From Amycolatopsis sp. WAC 01376 (GTDB taxonomy: Bacteria > Actinomycetota > Actinomycetes > Mycobacteriales > Pseudonocardiaceae): DNA of 64,000 nucleotides. The stretch lies in assembly GCF_003947415.1 (NCBI RefSeq), contig NZ_QHKL01000002.1, forward strand, positions 434,001-498,000. Reading direction: 5' to 3'. Under the pieces are notes generated by a model. The model was not told the origin of the DNA, ran no database searches, and was given only the letters and a program-made list of their open reading frames with translations. Position numbers and translations under genes: made by a program. Positions 9,344-17,215 of the stretch are shown here, piece after piece (position 1 is the first letter of the stretch; each line of letters starts with the position of its first letter).

Positions 9344-10750
9344 ATGCCCGACCGCCTCTCCGCGCTCGACGCCTCGTTCCTGTACGTGGAAGACCACTCG
9401 ACCCCCATGCACGTCGGCGGTGTGGCGGTCTTCGAGCGACCGCGCGACGGCTTCACCCATGAGCAGCTGCTGGACCTCGTCGGGCAGCGGCTGGCGTTCC
9501 TGCCGCGCTACCGGCAACGGGTGCTGGAGGTGCCGGGTCATCTCGCGCGGCCGGTGTGGGTCGACGACGTCGACTTCGACCTGAACTACCACGTCCGCCG
9601 GTCCGCGCTGCCGCAGCCGGGCTCCGACGGCCAGCTGTTCGATCTCGTGGCGCGCCTGATGTCGAGGCGCCTCGACCCGGGAAGGCCGCTCTGGGAGGCG
9701 TACTTCGTCGAGGGGCTCGCGGGGGATCGCGTCGCGCTGGTGACCAAGACGCATCAGTCGGTCGTGGACGGGCTCGGGACCATCGAGCTCGGCCAGCTGA
9801 TCCTCGACGCCACCCCGCAGGAGCCGGAACCGTTCGACGACAACTGGCATCCGCGCCGGGAACCGAGCCGCACGCAGCTGATCCTCGACGCGGTGGCCGA
9901 GACCGTGCAGCGGCCGACGGAGCTGGTGGAGAACGTCCGGTCCATCGCCCACGACGCCACCGCCATGGCGGGCAAGGTCACCGAAACGGTCGGTGACGTC
10001 GCGTCGGCGCTGAAGACGATGGTGCATCCGGCGCCGTCCGGGCCGCTCAACGTCCGCACCTCCGGCGGCCGCATGTTCGCCGTGGTCCGCACGCGGCTGG
10101 AGGATTTCCGCAAGGTCCGCGCGGACCACGGAGGCACGGTCAACGACGTCGTACTCGCGGCGATCACCGGCGCACTGCGGGAATGGCTGCTCTCCCGCGG
10201 TTCGAACCTGACCGCGACGACCACCGTGCGCGCGCTGGTGCCGATGGCCGTCCGCGACGCCGAGACGGCCGAATACTCGACGCCCGCCCTGGTCGGGAAC
10301 CAGGTCGACGCCTATCTCGTGGATCTCCCGGTCGGCGAGCCGAACGCGGTCCTGCGGTTGCAGCACATCGGCCACGCGATGGCGGACCACCTCGACTCCG
10401 GCCGTTCGGTCGCCGCGCGCGGGCTGCTGACGGTCGGCGGCTTCGCGCCGGCGACGCTGCATTCGCTGGGCGCGCGGGCGGCCGGGTCGATGTCGGGGCG
10501 CATCTTCAACGTGCTGATCACGAACTCGCCGGGCCCGCAGGTGCCGCTCTACGCGGGACAGGCGAAGATGGTGGAGATGTTCCCGGTCATGCCGCTGGTG
10601 CGCAATCAGGCGCTGGCGATCGGGGTCACCTCGTATCACGGTGGTGTCTACTTCGGACTGAACGGCGACCGCAAGGCCGTGTCCGATGTGGACCTGCTCG
10701 CCGGGATGATCGAGGAATCGTTGGAAGAGCTGAAGGGTGCGCACTGGTGA
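9344..10750 (+). CDS. WS/DGAT-family wax ester synthase/diacylglycerol acyltransferase
   Basis: A 468-residue acyltransferase of the bacterial family that makes triacylglycerols or wax esters at the membrane. The N-terminus is MPDRLSALDASFLYVE, the family start. PLW is present (RPLWEAY, about residue 117), as are the C-terminal NVLITNSPGP and SYHGGVYFGL segments. The active-site motif HHxxxDG reads H137-Q138-x3-D142-G143. The second histidine, held to be the general base, is therefore glutamine. Activity may be altered, or the protein may have another role. The gene overlaps the next one by GTGA, so the two are translationally coupled. A related pair lies at this place in mycobacteria (Rv3233c/Rv3234c region). 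Confidence 0.9.
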   Translation: MPDRLSALDASFLYVEDHSTPMHVGGVAVFERPRDGFTHEQLLDLVGQRLAFLPRYRQRVLEVPGHLARPVWVDDVDFDLNYHVRRSALPQPGSDGQLFDLVARLMSRRLDPGRPLWEAYFVEGLAGDRVALVTKTHQSVVDGLGTIELGQLILDATPQEPEPFDDNWHPRREPSRTQLILDAVAETVQRPTELVENVRSIAHDATAMAGKVTETVGDVASALKTMVHPAPSGPLNVRTSGGRMFAVVRTRLEDFRKVRADHGGTVNDVVLAAITGALREWLLSRGSNLTATTTVRALVPMAVRDAETAEYSTPALVGNQVDAYLVDLPVGEPNAVLRLQHIGHAMADHLDSGRSVAARGLLTVGGFAPATLHSLGARAAGSMSGRIFNVLITNSPGPQVPLYAGQAKMVEMFPVMPLVRNQALAIGVTSYHGGVYFGLNGDRKAVSDVDLLAGMIEESLEELKGAHW

Positions 10751-11238
10751 GGGTCTATCTACCGGCGACGATCGCGATGCTCCGTGAGCTCGAAACCTCG
10801 GGAGAGTTCCGGGCACGCAGCGGCACGGGATTCGCGCTGACCCCGGCGCTGCGGGAGTCCTACGCCAGCGGATCCGACGAAGAACTGGAGTACGCCGCGC
10901 TGCTCGACGCCGCCAGGGCGTCGCTCCGGCTGATCGAGGCCGAGGAGAAGCCCGAGCCGCGGCGGGTGGTGATCTCGGCCGACATCGAGGAGGTCACGCT
11001 GCGCCCGGACCTCGACGCCGCCGTCGTCCGGCTGTCCGGGCCGGTGAAGATCGCCGACGTCGCCGCGATCCACGTCGACGCCGCGGAGGCCGCGGAGTCG
11101 GTGCGGGCCGCCGCCGCGGTGATCGACCAGGCCGACCTCGGCGACCCGGACGCGGAGTTCACCCTCGGCGACGCCGAAGACCACGAACTCGCCTGGTACG
11201 CGCCCCAAGAGCTCCCGTTCCTGCTGGAACTCCTGTAG
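10747..11238 (+). CDS. DUF6912 protein
   Basis: A 163-residue acidic cytosolic protein of unknown function, similar to the Rv3231c family. It begins with VRVYLPATIAMLRELE. A central stretch is rich in Ala, Asp and Glu and predicted helical. The end ELAWYAPQELPFLLELL looks like the conserved C-terminal motif. The GTG overlaps the acyltransferase stop, so the two probably form one operon. No catalytic motif is visible. Confidence 0.8.
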   Translation: MRVYLPATIAMLRELETSGEFRARSGTGFALTPALRESYASGSDEELEYAALLDAARASLRLIEAEEKPEPRRVVISADIEEVTLRPDLDAAVVRLSGPVKIADVAAIHVDAAEAAESVRAAAAVIDQADLGDPDAEFTLGDAEDHELAWYAPQELPFLLELL

Positions 11239-11245
11239 CCCGTCT

Positions 11246-11307
11246 GCGTTTCGTCCTCTGAACGCGGTCCTTGCACGCGCAACTACCGCATTCAGAGGAC
11301 GAAACGC
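11246..11307. repeat. GTCCTCTG palindrome, copy 1 of 4
   Basis: Arms 11246-11268 and 11285-11307 pair over 23 bases with one mismatch. The loop holds a second small stem TTGC-ACGC-GCAA. Near-identical copies are at 19203, 26928 and 38116. It lies between two convergent genes, 8 and 2 bases from their stops, so it can serve as a bidirectional terminator. Confidence 0.85.
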
Positions 11308-11308
11308 G

Positions 11309-12193
11309 TCAGAACCAGGACGGGCCGGGCACGGGGCGTTCGGGCCGCCAGCCGGTCGCTTCGGTGAGCCGGGCCGAGACGACCCGCTGTGAACGCGCCA
11401 GTACCGACATCAGGCCCAGCCGGTTCGCCAGCCACTTCGGCACCGCGCGCGGCCGCCGGACACCGGCCGCGACGGCCATCGCCTCGCCGAGTTCCTGCTT
11501 CCGCACCGGATCCGCGGCCAGGTTGTAGACGCCGCTCGGCGCCCGCAGCGCCGCGAGGACACCCGCCGCCGCGTCGTCCGGGTGAATCGGCGCGGTCCAG
11601 TCGGTCCGGCGGCCGATGATCAGCGGCGAACCGCGCCGCGCGGCCGCCAGCATCGTCGTGGTCATCGCGTCGTCTCCGACCAGGAGCCCGATCCGCAGCC
11701 GGATCGCGGTGCGGCCCTCGTCCGCCAGTTCCGCGATGTTCGCGTGCGCCACCGTCGAAGACGCGATGTTGCCGCTCAGCGCGAGAGGGGCGTCCTCATC
11801 GAGTTCCTCGTCGCCGCCGTCGGCGTAGACGAACGAAATCCCTTCCTGCACCACGATTCCCAGCTCGTCGACCCGTCGGGCGGCGTCGGCGAGGGTCCGG
11901 CTGCCCTCGATCCGCACTCGGTCGTTCTCGGCCCAGCCGGACAACGTCATCGCGTGGCGCGCGTCCGGGATCCGCGTCGCGACGTTCACCACCGCGTCGT
12001 GCCCGTTCAGCGCGCCTGCCAGCGAATCGACGTCGAACAACGAGCCCTGCACCGGTTTCGCCCCGGTCTCCCGCACCGCGGCGACGCGGTCCACATCGCG
12101 GGCCAGCCCGCTCACCTCGTGGCCTTCGGCCAGCAGCCGACGCACAAGCGGACGCCCCAGCACCCCGGTCGCCCCGATCACCATCACGCGCAT
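11309..12193 (-). CDS. NAD(P)-dependent epimerase/dehydratase-type oxidoreductase
   Basis: A 294-residue extended short-chain dehydrogenase. The Rossmann motif is VIGATGVLGRPLVRRL at the N-terminus, fitting the atypical NmrA/epimerase subgroup with GATGxxG. A classical YxxxK triad is not obvious, so the reaction is unknown. The start ATG at 12193 is 7 bases after AGGAGG. An alternative ATG two codons upstream (12199) is too close to that site. It is read on the minus strand after the lipoprotein genes, with a gap of 60 bases to the nearest, so it could be co-transcribed with them. Confidence 0.85.
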   Translation of the reverse strand: MRVMVIGATGVLGRPLVRRLLAEGHEVSGLARDVDRVAAVRETGAKPVQGSLFDVDSLAGALNGHDAVVNVATRIPDARHAMTLSGWAENDRVRIEGSRTLADAARRVDELGIVVQEGISFVYADGGDEELDEDAPLALSGNIASSTVAHANIAELADEGRTAIRLRIGLLVGDDAMTTTMLAAARRGSPLIIGRRTDWTAPIHPDDAAAGVLAALRAPSGVYNLAADPVRKQELGEAMAVAAGVRRPRAVPKWLANRLGLMSVLARSQRVVSARLTEATGWRPERPVPGPSWF

Positions 12194-12253
12194 GTTCATT
12201 CCTCCTGTCGCCTTCACAAGAGGGACGAGACGGCGCCGGGGAACGTGACAGGG

Positions 12254-13048
12254 TCAGCCTGCCGGGATCTCCCCGATCTCCTCCGGCGGCGGCGCCTGGA
12301 TGTCGGCCTGCGTGCCCCATTCGCGGTAACGCGTGACGATCCGGGCCATCGCGCTGTCCGGGACGCCGGAAGCGGCGAGGACGGGGGCGAGGTCGAGCAC
12401 GATCTGCAGCGGCTGGTTTGCGTCGTCGAGCCAGACCTCCATGGGGATCTTCCCGAGCTTGCCTTGCAGCTCGCCGACGGCCTCCGCCGACAACCCGGCG
12501 GGCAGGTCACCGCCCAGCGCGGCCATGTCGACGTCGAGCCGGTAGCGCTCGGCGGCCACGCCGTCGAGTTCGACGTGCCCCGATTCGGTGAGCGTGCCCG
12601 CCCGCCGCACCTGGTCGAGCGCGCGGGCCGGATCGTTCTGCTTCGCCAGCTGGTCGATGCTGCCGCCGGCGACCTGCGAGAACGGGTCCGCGCCGTCGGG
12701 GGACACCTTGACCCAGGGCTTCCCGCCGGGAACGTCCTCACGGGCGGCCTCGGGAACCTTGGCGAAGACGGTCTTGTCGACCAGCCGGAGTTCGAGCGCC
12801 TCGCCGAGGAAGTCCGTGGTCATGGCCAGCGCGGTGCCCGTCCCCGCGACCCGCGCCTGCCCCTGGCTCTTCGATCGCATCGTGCCCGCTGTGACGTCCG
12901 TGGCGAACTTCGCGGCCTTGCCGTTCATGGCGGACATGGCCCCGTCGGCGAGCGCGCGGGCGTCGGCGAACGAGACGGTCTCGCCGTCGCACGCGCCGAG
13001 CAGCGCGCCGAGGACGAGCACGACGGTCGACAGGGCCGTTCTTCGCAT
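12254..13048 (-). CDS. LppX/LprG-type lipoprotein, paralogue 1
   Basis: A 264-residue lipoprotein with the lipobox LLGAC (cysteine at residue 20). It belongs to the LppX_LprAFG family, whose members have a hydrophobic pocket and carry lipids through the actinobacterial envelope. It shares with the three neighbours a late motif YxxWG-type region followed by APPP and VGD or IGE (here REWGTQADIQAPPPEEIG). Middle segments such as PMEVWLDDANQPLQI also recur in all four. Distance to the upstream paralogue is 74 bases, so an operon is plausible. Confidence 0.85.
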   Translation of the reverse strand: MRRTALSTVVLVLGALLGACDGETVSFADARALADGAMSAMNGKAAKFATDVTAGTMRSKSQGQARVAGTGTALAMTTDFLGEALELRLVDKTVFAKVPEAAREDVPGGKPWVKVSPDGADPFSQVAGGSIDQLAKQNDPARALDQVRRAGTLTESGHVELDGVAAERYRLDVDMAALGGDLPAGLSAEAVGELQGKLGKIPMEVWLDDANQPLQIVLDLAPVLAASGVPDSAMARIVTRYREWGTQADIQAPPPEEIGEIPAG

Positions 13049-13122
13049 GAGGACCTGCTTTCACAGTGCGGGCACCCCAAGCGAAACACAGCCGCGGACC
13101 TCGCCCCGATCGGGGGAACGGC

Positions 13123-13803
13123 TCAGCGGCTGTCGCCGACCGCCTCGGGCGGCGGCGCGATGATCACCACGTCCGAAGCCCAGCTCTCGTACTTCACCGT
13201 GGCCTTGTCGACGCTGACCTGCACCGGCCGCTGCTCGGCGTCCAGCCACACCTCGGCGGGGGCGCCGCCGAGATCGAGGACGTAGTGCGTGGCGGCCGTG
13301 CCGTTCACGTCGGCCGGTCCGGACTTGGTGACCTTGCCCGATTTCGCGATCCGGTCGATCGTGCGGGTCGGATCCATCGTCTCGACGACCTTCGTCATCA
13401 GCGCGCCGTTGGCCGCCGAGAGCGCGTCCTTGCCGTCGGCGGTGATCTTGACCCATTCCTTGCCGGTCTTGTTCTCCTGGAGCTGGGCGTCCGACAGGTG
13501 GTAGTAGAGGACGCCGTCGGCGAAGATCAGGTCCCGTTTCTCACCGGCGACCTCGGCGACCATGGAGAACTTGCTGTTCGGCCCCTCGTAGAGCCCGGAA
13601 CTGGTGACGACGACCTTGCGGCCGTCCTCCGCGGTGGTCTCGAGCGCGACCTTGGAAGAACGCGCCTTCTGGGTGCCCGCGGCGGCGGCCGAAGCCAGCT
13701 GCGCCGCGTCCCGCGCGGGTGGCGCCGCCGGTTCCTCTCCGCCGGAGCAGCCGCCCAGCAGCAGGAGAGCGGTACAGACGACGGCGAATCCGGTGGCACG
13801 CAT
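13123..13803 (-). CDS. LppX/LprG-type lipoprotein, paralogue 2
   Basis: A 226-residue lipoprotein with lipobox LLGGC (cysteine at residue 19). It is the shortest of the four paralogues and ends directly after the shared KYESWASDVVIIAPPPEAVG motif. Conserved segments include GLYEGPNSKFSMVAEV and PAEVWLDAEQRPVQVSVDK. The ATG at 13803 follows GAGGGAG by a few bases. The gap on its 5' side (13804-14270) is filled by repeats, so it may have its own promoter rather than reading through from paralogue 3. Confidence 0.85.
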   Translation of the reverse strand: MRATGFAVVCTALLLLGGCSGGEEPAAPPARDAAQLASAAAAGTQKARSSKVALETTAEDGRKVVVTSSGLYEGPNSKFSMVAEVAGEKRDLIFADGVLYYHLSDAQLQENKTGKEWVKITADGKDALSAANGALMTKVVETMDPTRTIDRIAKSGKVTKSGPADVNGTAATHYVLDLGGAPAEVWLDAEQRPVQVSVDKATVKYESWASDVVIIAPPPEAVGDSR

Positions 13804-13891
13804 AGGACTCCCTCGGGTGAATGGTCTGTACCACCACCGTAGTGCCTGTCGCGTGAATTTCCACCGTCCGAATGTCGGGGTACGCGTGAAG

Positions 13892-13924
13892 GCCCCTTCC
13901 CTCGGCTGAACCGAGGGAAGGGGC
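13892..13924. repeat. GGCCCCTTCC hairpin upstream of lipoprotein 2
   Basis: Perfect 14-base arms, 13892-13905 and 13911-13924, with loop CTGAA. This is a shorter member of the GAAGGCCCC hairpin group that directly abuts repeat family D copy 1. Confidence 0.7.
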
Positions 13925-14128
13925 AAGTCGAGACCTTGCAGGTCAGGCGACTGTGTCCGATTGATGCCGCTATGTGCGGTTCTGCAGGGGGTCGTGAGTG
14001 GCAATGAGGGTTAGAACAACAAAAATCACTCACGACCCTCTCGCGAAACCGTGCAAATCGCCCAAATCGGGCACATTCGTCTCGTAAAGGGTCCCTTGTG
14101 GACAGTCAAGAGCCGGGTGAGGCTCCTT
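13925..14128. repeat. Family D repeat, copy 1 (GGGTCGTGAGTG hairpin)
   Basis: About 200 bases nearly identical to 41548-41853. The centre is a hairpin GGGTCGTGAGTG (13989-14000) paired with CACTCACGACCC (14027-14038). Flanking modules are TGTCCGATTGATG (13954) and GTCCCTTGTGGACAGTC (14091-14107). Copy 2 has about 100 extra bases on the left side. Nothing in it codes for protein. Bases 14129-14213 show no recognisable feature. Confidence 0.85.
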
Positions 14129-14213
14129 GCGGGAGCCCGCTCCTGTCGGGTCCGCCGTGACACGTTCGCCTTGTCCCGCTCTGGCGGCGGAGCCGACCAG
14201 CAGTTATGCGACT

Positions 14214-14253
14214 AAGGCCCGCTTCCTCGGCTGAACCGAGGGAAGCGGGCCTT
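14214..14253. terminator. Hairpin after lipoprotein 3
   Basis: Arms AAGGCCCGCTTCC-TCGG and its complement (14214-14230, 14236-14253) with one bulge and loop CTGAA. It lies 17 bases past the stop of the minus-strand lipoprotein gene, the right place for its terminator. Confidence 0.7.
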
Positions 14254-14270
14254 CAGGTGCGAACAGGAGG

Positions 14271-15146
14271 CTAGCCGCCGGCCTTCTTCATGATCTCGGC
14301 GTAGTCGCCCACCTCGGCGGCGGGCGGCGGCGCGATGTCCACCGGCGTGCCCCAGTCGCTGTAGGTGTACGTCGACTTGGCCTCACCGGCCGGTGAATCT
14401 CCGATCGACCTCAGGAACGAGGTCATGTCCGTGGTCATCTTCAGCGGAACCTGCTCGGCGTTGAGCCAGAGTTCGGCCGGGACCCGCAGATCCTTGCCCG
14501 CGAGCCGCTTCTCGACCTCCGCCCGCTGATCGGCGGAGAGGTCGTCGCCGAGGAACAGTTCGATCTGCTTCTTGGCGTCGAACTCGACGAAGTAGTGGTT
14601 CACCGGGACGTTGTCCAGCTGGGTCTGCTCCGACCTGACGATGCGGCCGGTCTTTTCGACCAACTCCAGCTGCTTCGCCGGGTCGCTCATCTCGAACGAC
14701 TTCAGCAGGGCCTTCCCCGCGGCCTTCGTCTGAGGATCCTCGCTGTTCAGCGGAATCTTCCCCCAGACCTTGTCCGTCTTGAGCCGAGCTTTCTCCGCCG
14801 CGGGGAACTTGACGAACAGCGTCTGGTCCACCAGACGCAACGTGCCCGTTTCACCGTCGAAGGTCATGTTCGCCTCGATCTTCGAGGCCGCGCCGTCGTA
14901 GAACGCCACCATGGTGCCCGTGACCTTGGAAGTCCCCATCATCCCGTCGACGGTCGTCTTGGAGGATTTCGCTTTCCGAGTGCCTTGCTTCGCCGCCTCG
15001 ACGAGGCCGAGCGCGTCGGCGAACGGGGTGGCCAGCGCGAGCTCTCCACCCTTGTTCTCGGCCGTCACGGCCGGGCGGGTGCCGCAGCCCGTGACCACGA
15101 GGGTCAGGGCCGCGGCCACCGCTGCCGCTTTGAAAGTGCGACGCAC
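14271..15146 (-). CDS. LppX/LprG-type lipoprotein, paralogue 3
   Basis: A 291-residue lipoprotein with lipobox VVTGC (cysteine at residue 21). It shares the family middle (VWGKIPLNSEDPQ region, PAELWLNAEQVPLKM) and the end YSDWGTPVDIAPPP-EVGDYAEIMKKAGG. This tail is almost the same as in paralogue 4, so the two arose by a recent duplication. The GTG start overlaps the stop of paralogue 4 by one base (TAGTG), which implies coupled translation. Likely role: lipid carriage or cell-envelope maintenance, inferred from the family only. Confidence 0.85.
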   Translation of the reverse strand: MRRTFKAAAVAAALTLVVTGCGTRPAVTAENKGGELALATPFADALGLVEAAKQGTRKAKSSKTTVDGMMGTSKVTGTMVAFYDGAASKIEANMTFDGETGTLRLVDQTLFVKFPAAEKARLKTDKVWGKIPLNSEDPQTKAAGKALLKSFEMSDPAKQLELVEKTGRIVRSEQTQLDNVPVNHYFVEFDAKKQIELFLGDDLSADQRAEVEKRLAGKDLRVPAELWLNAEQVPLKMTTDMTSFLRSIGDSPAGEAKSTYTYSDWGTPVDIAPPPAAEVGDYAEIMKKAGG

Positions 15147-16042
15147 TACCGGCCGCCGGCCTTCTTCATGATCTCCGCCAGGTCGCCGACCTGGTCGGCG
15201 GGCGGGGCGGTGACGGTGATCGGCGTACCCCAGTCGGTGTACTTGATCGTGGCCTTCGCCGAGCCCTCACCGGGAGCTCCCAGCGCCTTCATGAACGCGG
15301 TCTGGTCCATGGTGACCTGCAGCGGAAGGTTGTCGGCGTTGAGCCACAGCTCGGTGGGGATGGTGACGTTCTTGCCCTTGAGCTTCGCGTCGATCTGCTT
15401 CTGCGCCTCGGGCGGGAGCGGCACACCGGCCTCGCCCACGACGAGCGCGATCGCCTTCTCGACCTCGATGTCGATGACGTAGTGGTTGGTCAGCTCACCG
15501 TTCAGCTGGACCTGGTCCGACTTCGTGATCTTCCCGGCCTTCGCGACCTGCTCCAGGGTGCGGGACGGGTCGCTGTCCTTGACGGCCTTCGACATCATCT
15601 TGCCGAGCAGCTGCGACATCGGGTCCTGGCCGTCGGCCGAGACCTTCACGTACTCCTTGTCGGTCTTCATCTCCGCCTTGTCGGCGGCGTCGAGCTTGAA
15701 GTACAGCGCCTTGTCGACGAACAGGATGTCCATCTTCTTGCCGTCGCTGTCCATCGACATCGAGAACTTGCTGTTCTCGCCGTCGTACAGGCCCTGACCG
15801 GTCACGGTCATGGTCTGGCCGCCGGAAGAGGCCTCCATGGAGACCTTCGACGACTTGGCCTTCGTCGTGCTCTCCTTGGTGAGAGCGGCCAGCTGGACCG
15901 CGTCGCCCAGCGGTGACGAAAGCATGCTCTTCGCTTCGGAAGGAGCAGGGGCAGCCGCGCCGGGCTGCTTCTCGCCACCGCAGGCGGACAGCGCCAGGAC
16001 GGCGGCCGTGGTGATGGCGGCGAGCGTGATTACGCGCTTCAA
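15146..16042 (-). CDS. LppX/LprG-type lipoprotein, paralogue 4
   Basis: A 298-residue lipoprotein with lipobox ALSAC (cysteine at residue 21), first gene of the pair with paralogue 3. It has the family segments GLYDGENSKFSMSMD and PTELWLNADNLPLQVTMDQ, and the tail YTDWGTPITVTAPP-QVGDLAEIMKKAGGR. The TTG start at 16042 is preceded by GAGGGG at 5 bases. A Lys/Ser-rich TKAKSSKVSME stretch near residue 60 is shared by paralogues 2 to 4. The 60-base gap to rsgA may hold its promoter. Confidence 0.85.
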   Translation of the reverse strand: MKRVITLAAITTAAVLALSACGGEKQPGAAAPAPSEAKSMLSSPLGDAVQLAALTKESTTKAKSSKVSMEASSGGQTMTVTGQGLYDGENSKFSMSMDSDGKKMDILFVDKALYFKLDAADKAEMKTDKEYVKVSADGQDPMSQLLGKMMSKAVKDSDPSRTLEQVAKAGKITKSDQVQLNGELTNHYVIDIEVEKAIALVVGEAGVPLPPEAQKQIDAKLKGKNVTIPTELWLNADNLPLQVTMDQTAFMKALGAPGEGSAKATIKYTDWGTPITVTAPPADQVGDLAEIMKKAGGR

Positions 16043-16103
16043 GTGGACCCCTCAGAAAAAGTTGATCTAATCCGAACGGGTTATCGCTCCAGCCCGGAAT
16101 TAG

Positions 16104-17114
16104 TTACCGATCGTCGTCATGCCCAGCTCGGGACCCCAAAAGCCGGCGCAATGAGCCCAGTCGCTCCGGGCTGGCGTGACCGTCGGTGACCACGTCGTCG
16201 AGCGCGCAGTCCGGGTCCGAAGGCGGCCCGAGGTGGCCGCAGCCGGAAGGGCACTCTTCGGCGGCCTCGGCGAACTCCTCGAAGGCGAGCACGATGTCGT
16301 CGGCGGTCACGTGCGCGAGCCCGAAGGAGCGGATGCCCGGCGTGTCGACCACCCAGCCGCCGCCGGGAAGGGGGAGCGCGACCGCCGCGACGGACGTGTG
16401 CCTGCCCTTGCCGACCGCGCTGACCACGCCGGTCGCCAGTCCGGCGTCCGGCACCAGCCGGTTGACCAAAGTGGACTTCCCGACACCCGAATGCCCGACC
16501 AGCGCGGTGACCCGGTCCTTGAGCCGCCCGGTCAGTTCCTCCGGATGCTCGTCGTGCCGGGTGACCACGGCCGGGATGTCGAGGCCCGCGTAGCCGGCGA
16601 GGAGTTCGTCCGGGCTCGCGAGGTCGGCCTTCGTGAGGCACAGGACAGGTTCGAGGCCGCCCGCGTAGCAGGCGACGAGGCAGCGGTCGATGAACCCGGT
16701 GCGCGGCGGGGGATCGGCCAGCGCGGTGACGATCAGCAACTGCTCGGCGTTGGCGACGACCACCCGTTCGAAGGGATCTGTGTCGTCCGCCGTCCGGCGC
16801 AGCACACTGGAACGTTCGTCCACCCGGATGATTCGGGCGAGCGTGTCCGGCTTGCCGCTCACGTCACCGACGATGCCGACGGTGTCGCCGACGACGACCG
16901 AGACCCGGCCCATCTCGCGGGCCCGCATCGCGGTGACGACGCGCTCCGGATCCGAGTCGATCGCGCAGGTCCAGCGCCCGCGGTCCTTGCCGATGACCAT
17001 CGCCGTGGAGGCGTCGGCGTGCTCGGGACGGCGTTTGCTGCGCGGCCTGGTGCCCTTGCCGGGACGGATCCGCACATCGGTTTCGTCCAGCCTGCGCCAG
17101 TCCTTGCCAGCCAA
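16104..17114 (-). CDS. rsgA: Ribosome small-subunit GTPase RsgA
   Basis: A 336-residue circularly permuted GTPase that tests maturation of the 30S subunit. An N-terminal OB-fold region is followed by motifs in permuted order: G4 TKAD, G1 GHSGVGKST, then G3 DTPG. The C-terminal zinc-binding Cys/His cluster is seen in ECPSGCGHL and DCALDD. The start is taken as TTG at 17114 because AGGAGG lies 4 bases before it and the sequence then begins LAGKDWRRLDETDVR. A longer reading to 17171 is possible. It is divergent from the SRAP gene 101 bases away. In mycobacteria aroA lies between these two; here it is absent. Confidence 0.93.
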   Translation of the reverse strand: MAGKDWRRLDETDVRIRPGKGTRPRSKRRPEHADASTAMVIGKDRGRWTCAIDSDPERVVTAMRAREMGRVSVVVGDTVGIVGDVSGKPDTLARIIRVDERSSVLRRTADDTDPFERVVVANAEQLLIVTALADPPPRTGFIDRCLVACYAGGLEPVLCLTKADLASPDELLAGYAGLDIPAVVTRHDEHPEELTGRLKDRVTALVGHSGVGKSTLVNRLVPDAGLATGVVSAVGKGRHTSVAAVALPLPGGGWVVDTPGIRSFGLAHVTADDIVLAFEEFAEAAEECPSGCGHLGPPSDPDCALDDVVTDGHASPERLGSLRRLLGSRAGHDDDR

Positions 17115-17215
17115 ACCGCCTCCTGCTCTTCGAACACCGCGGAACAATGATCCCATGCTGCTCGCCATCATCCGGCCGGCGTGTAACGATGACGGTCGAT
17201 CAGGGAGGTTTTCGC

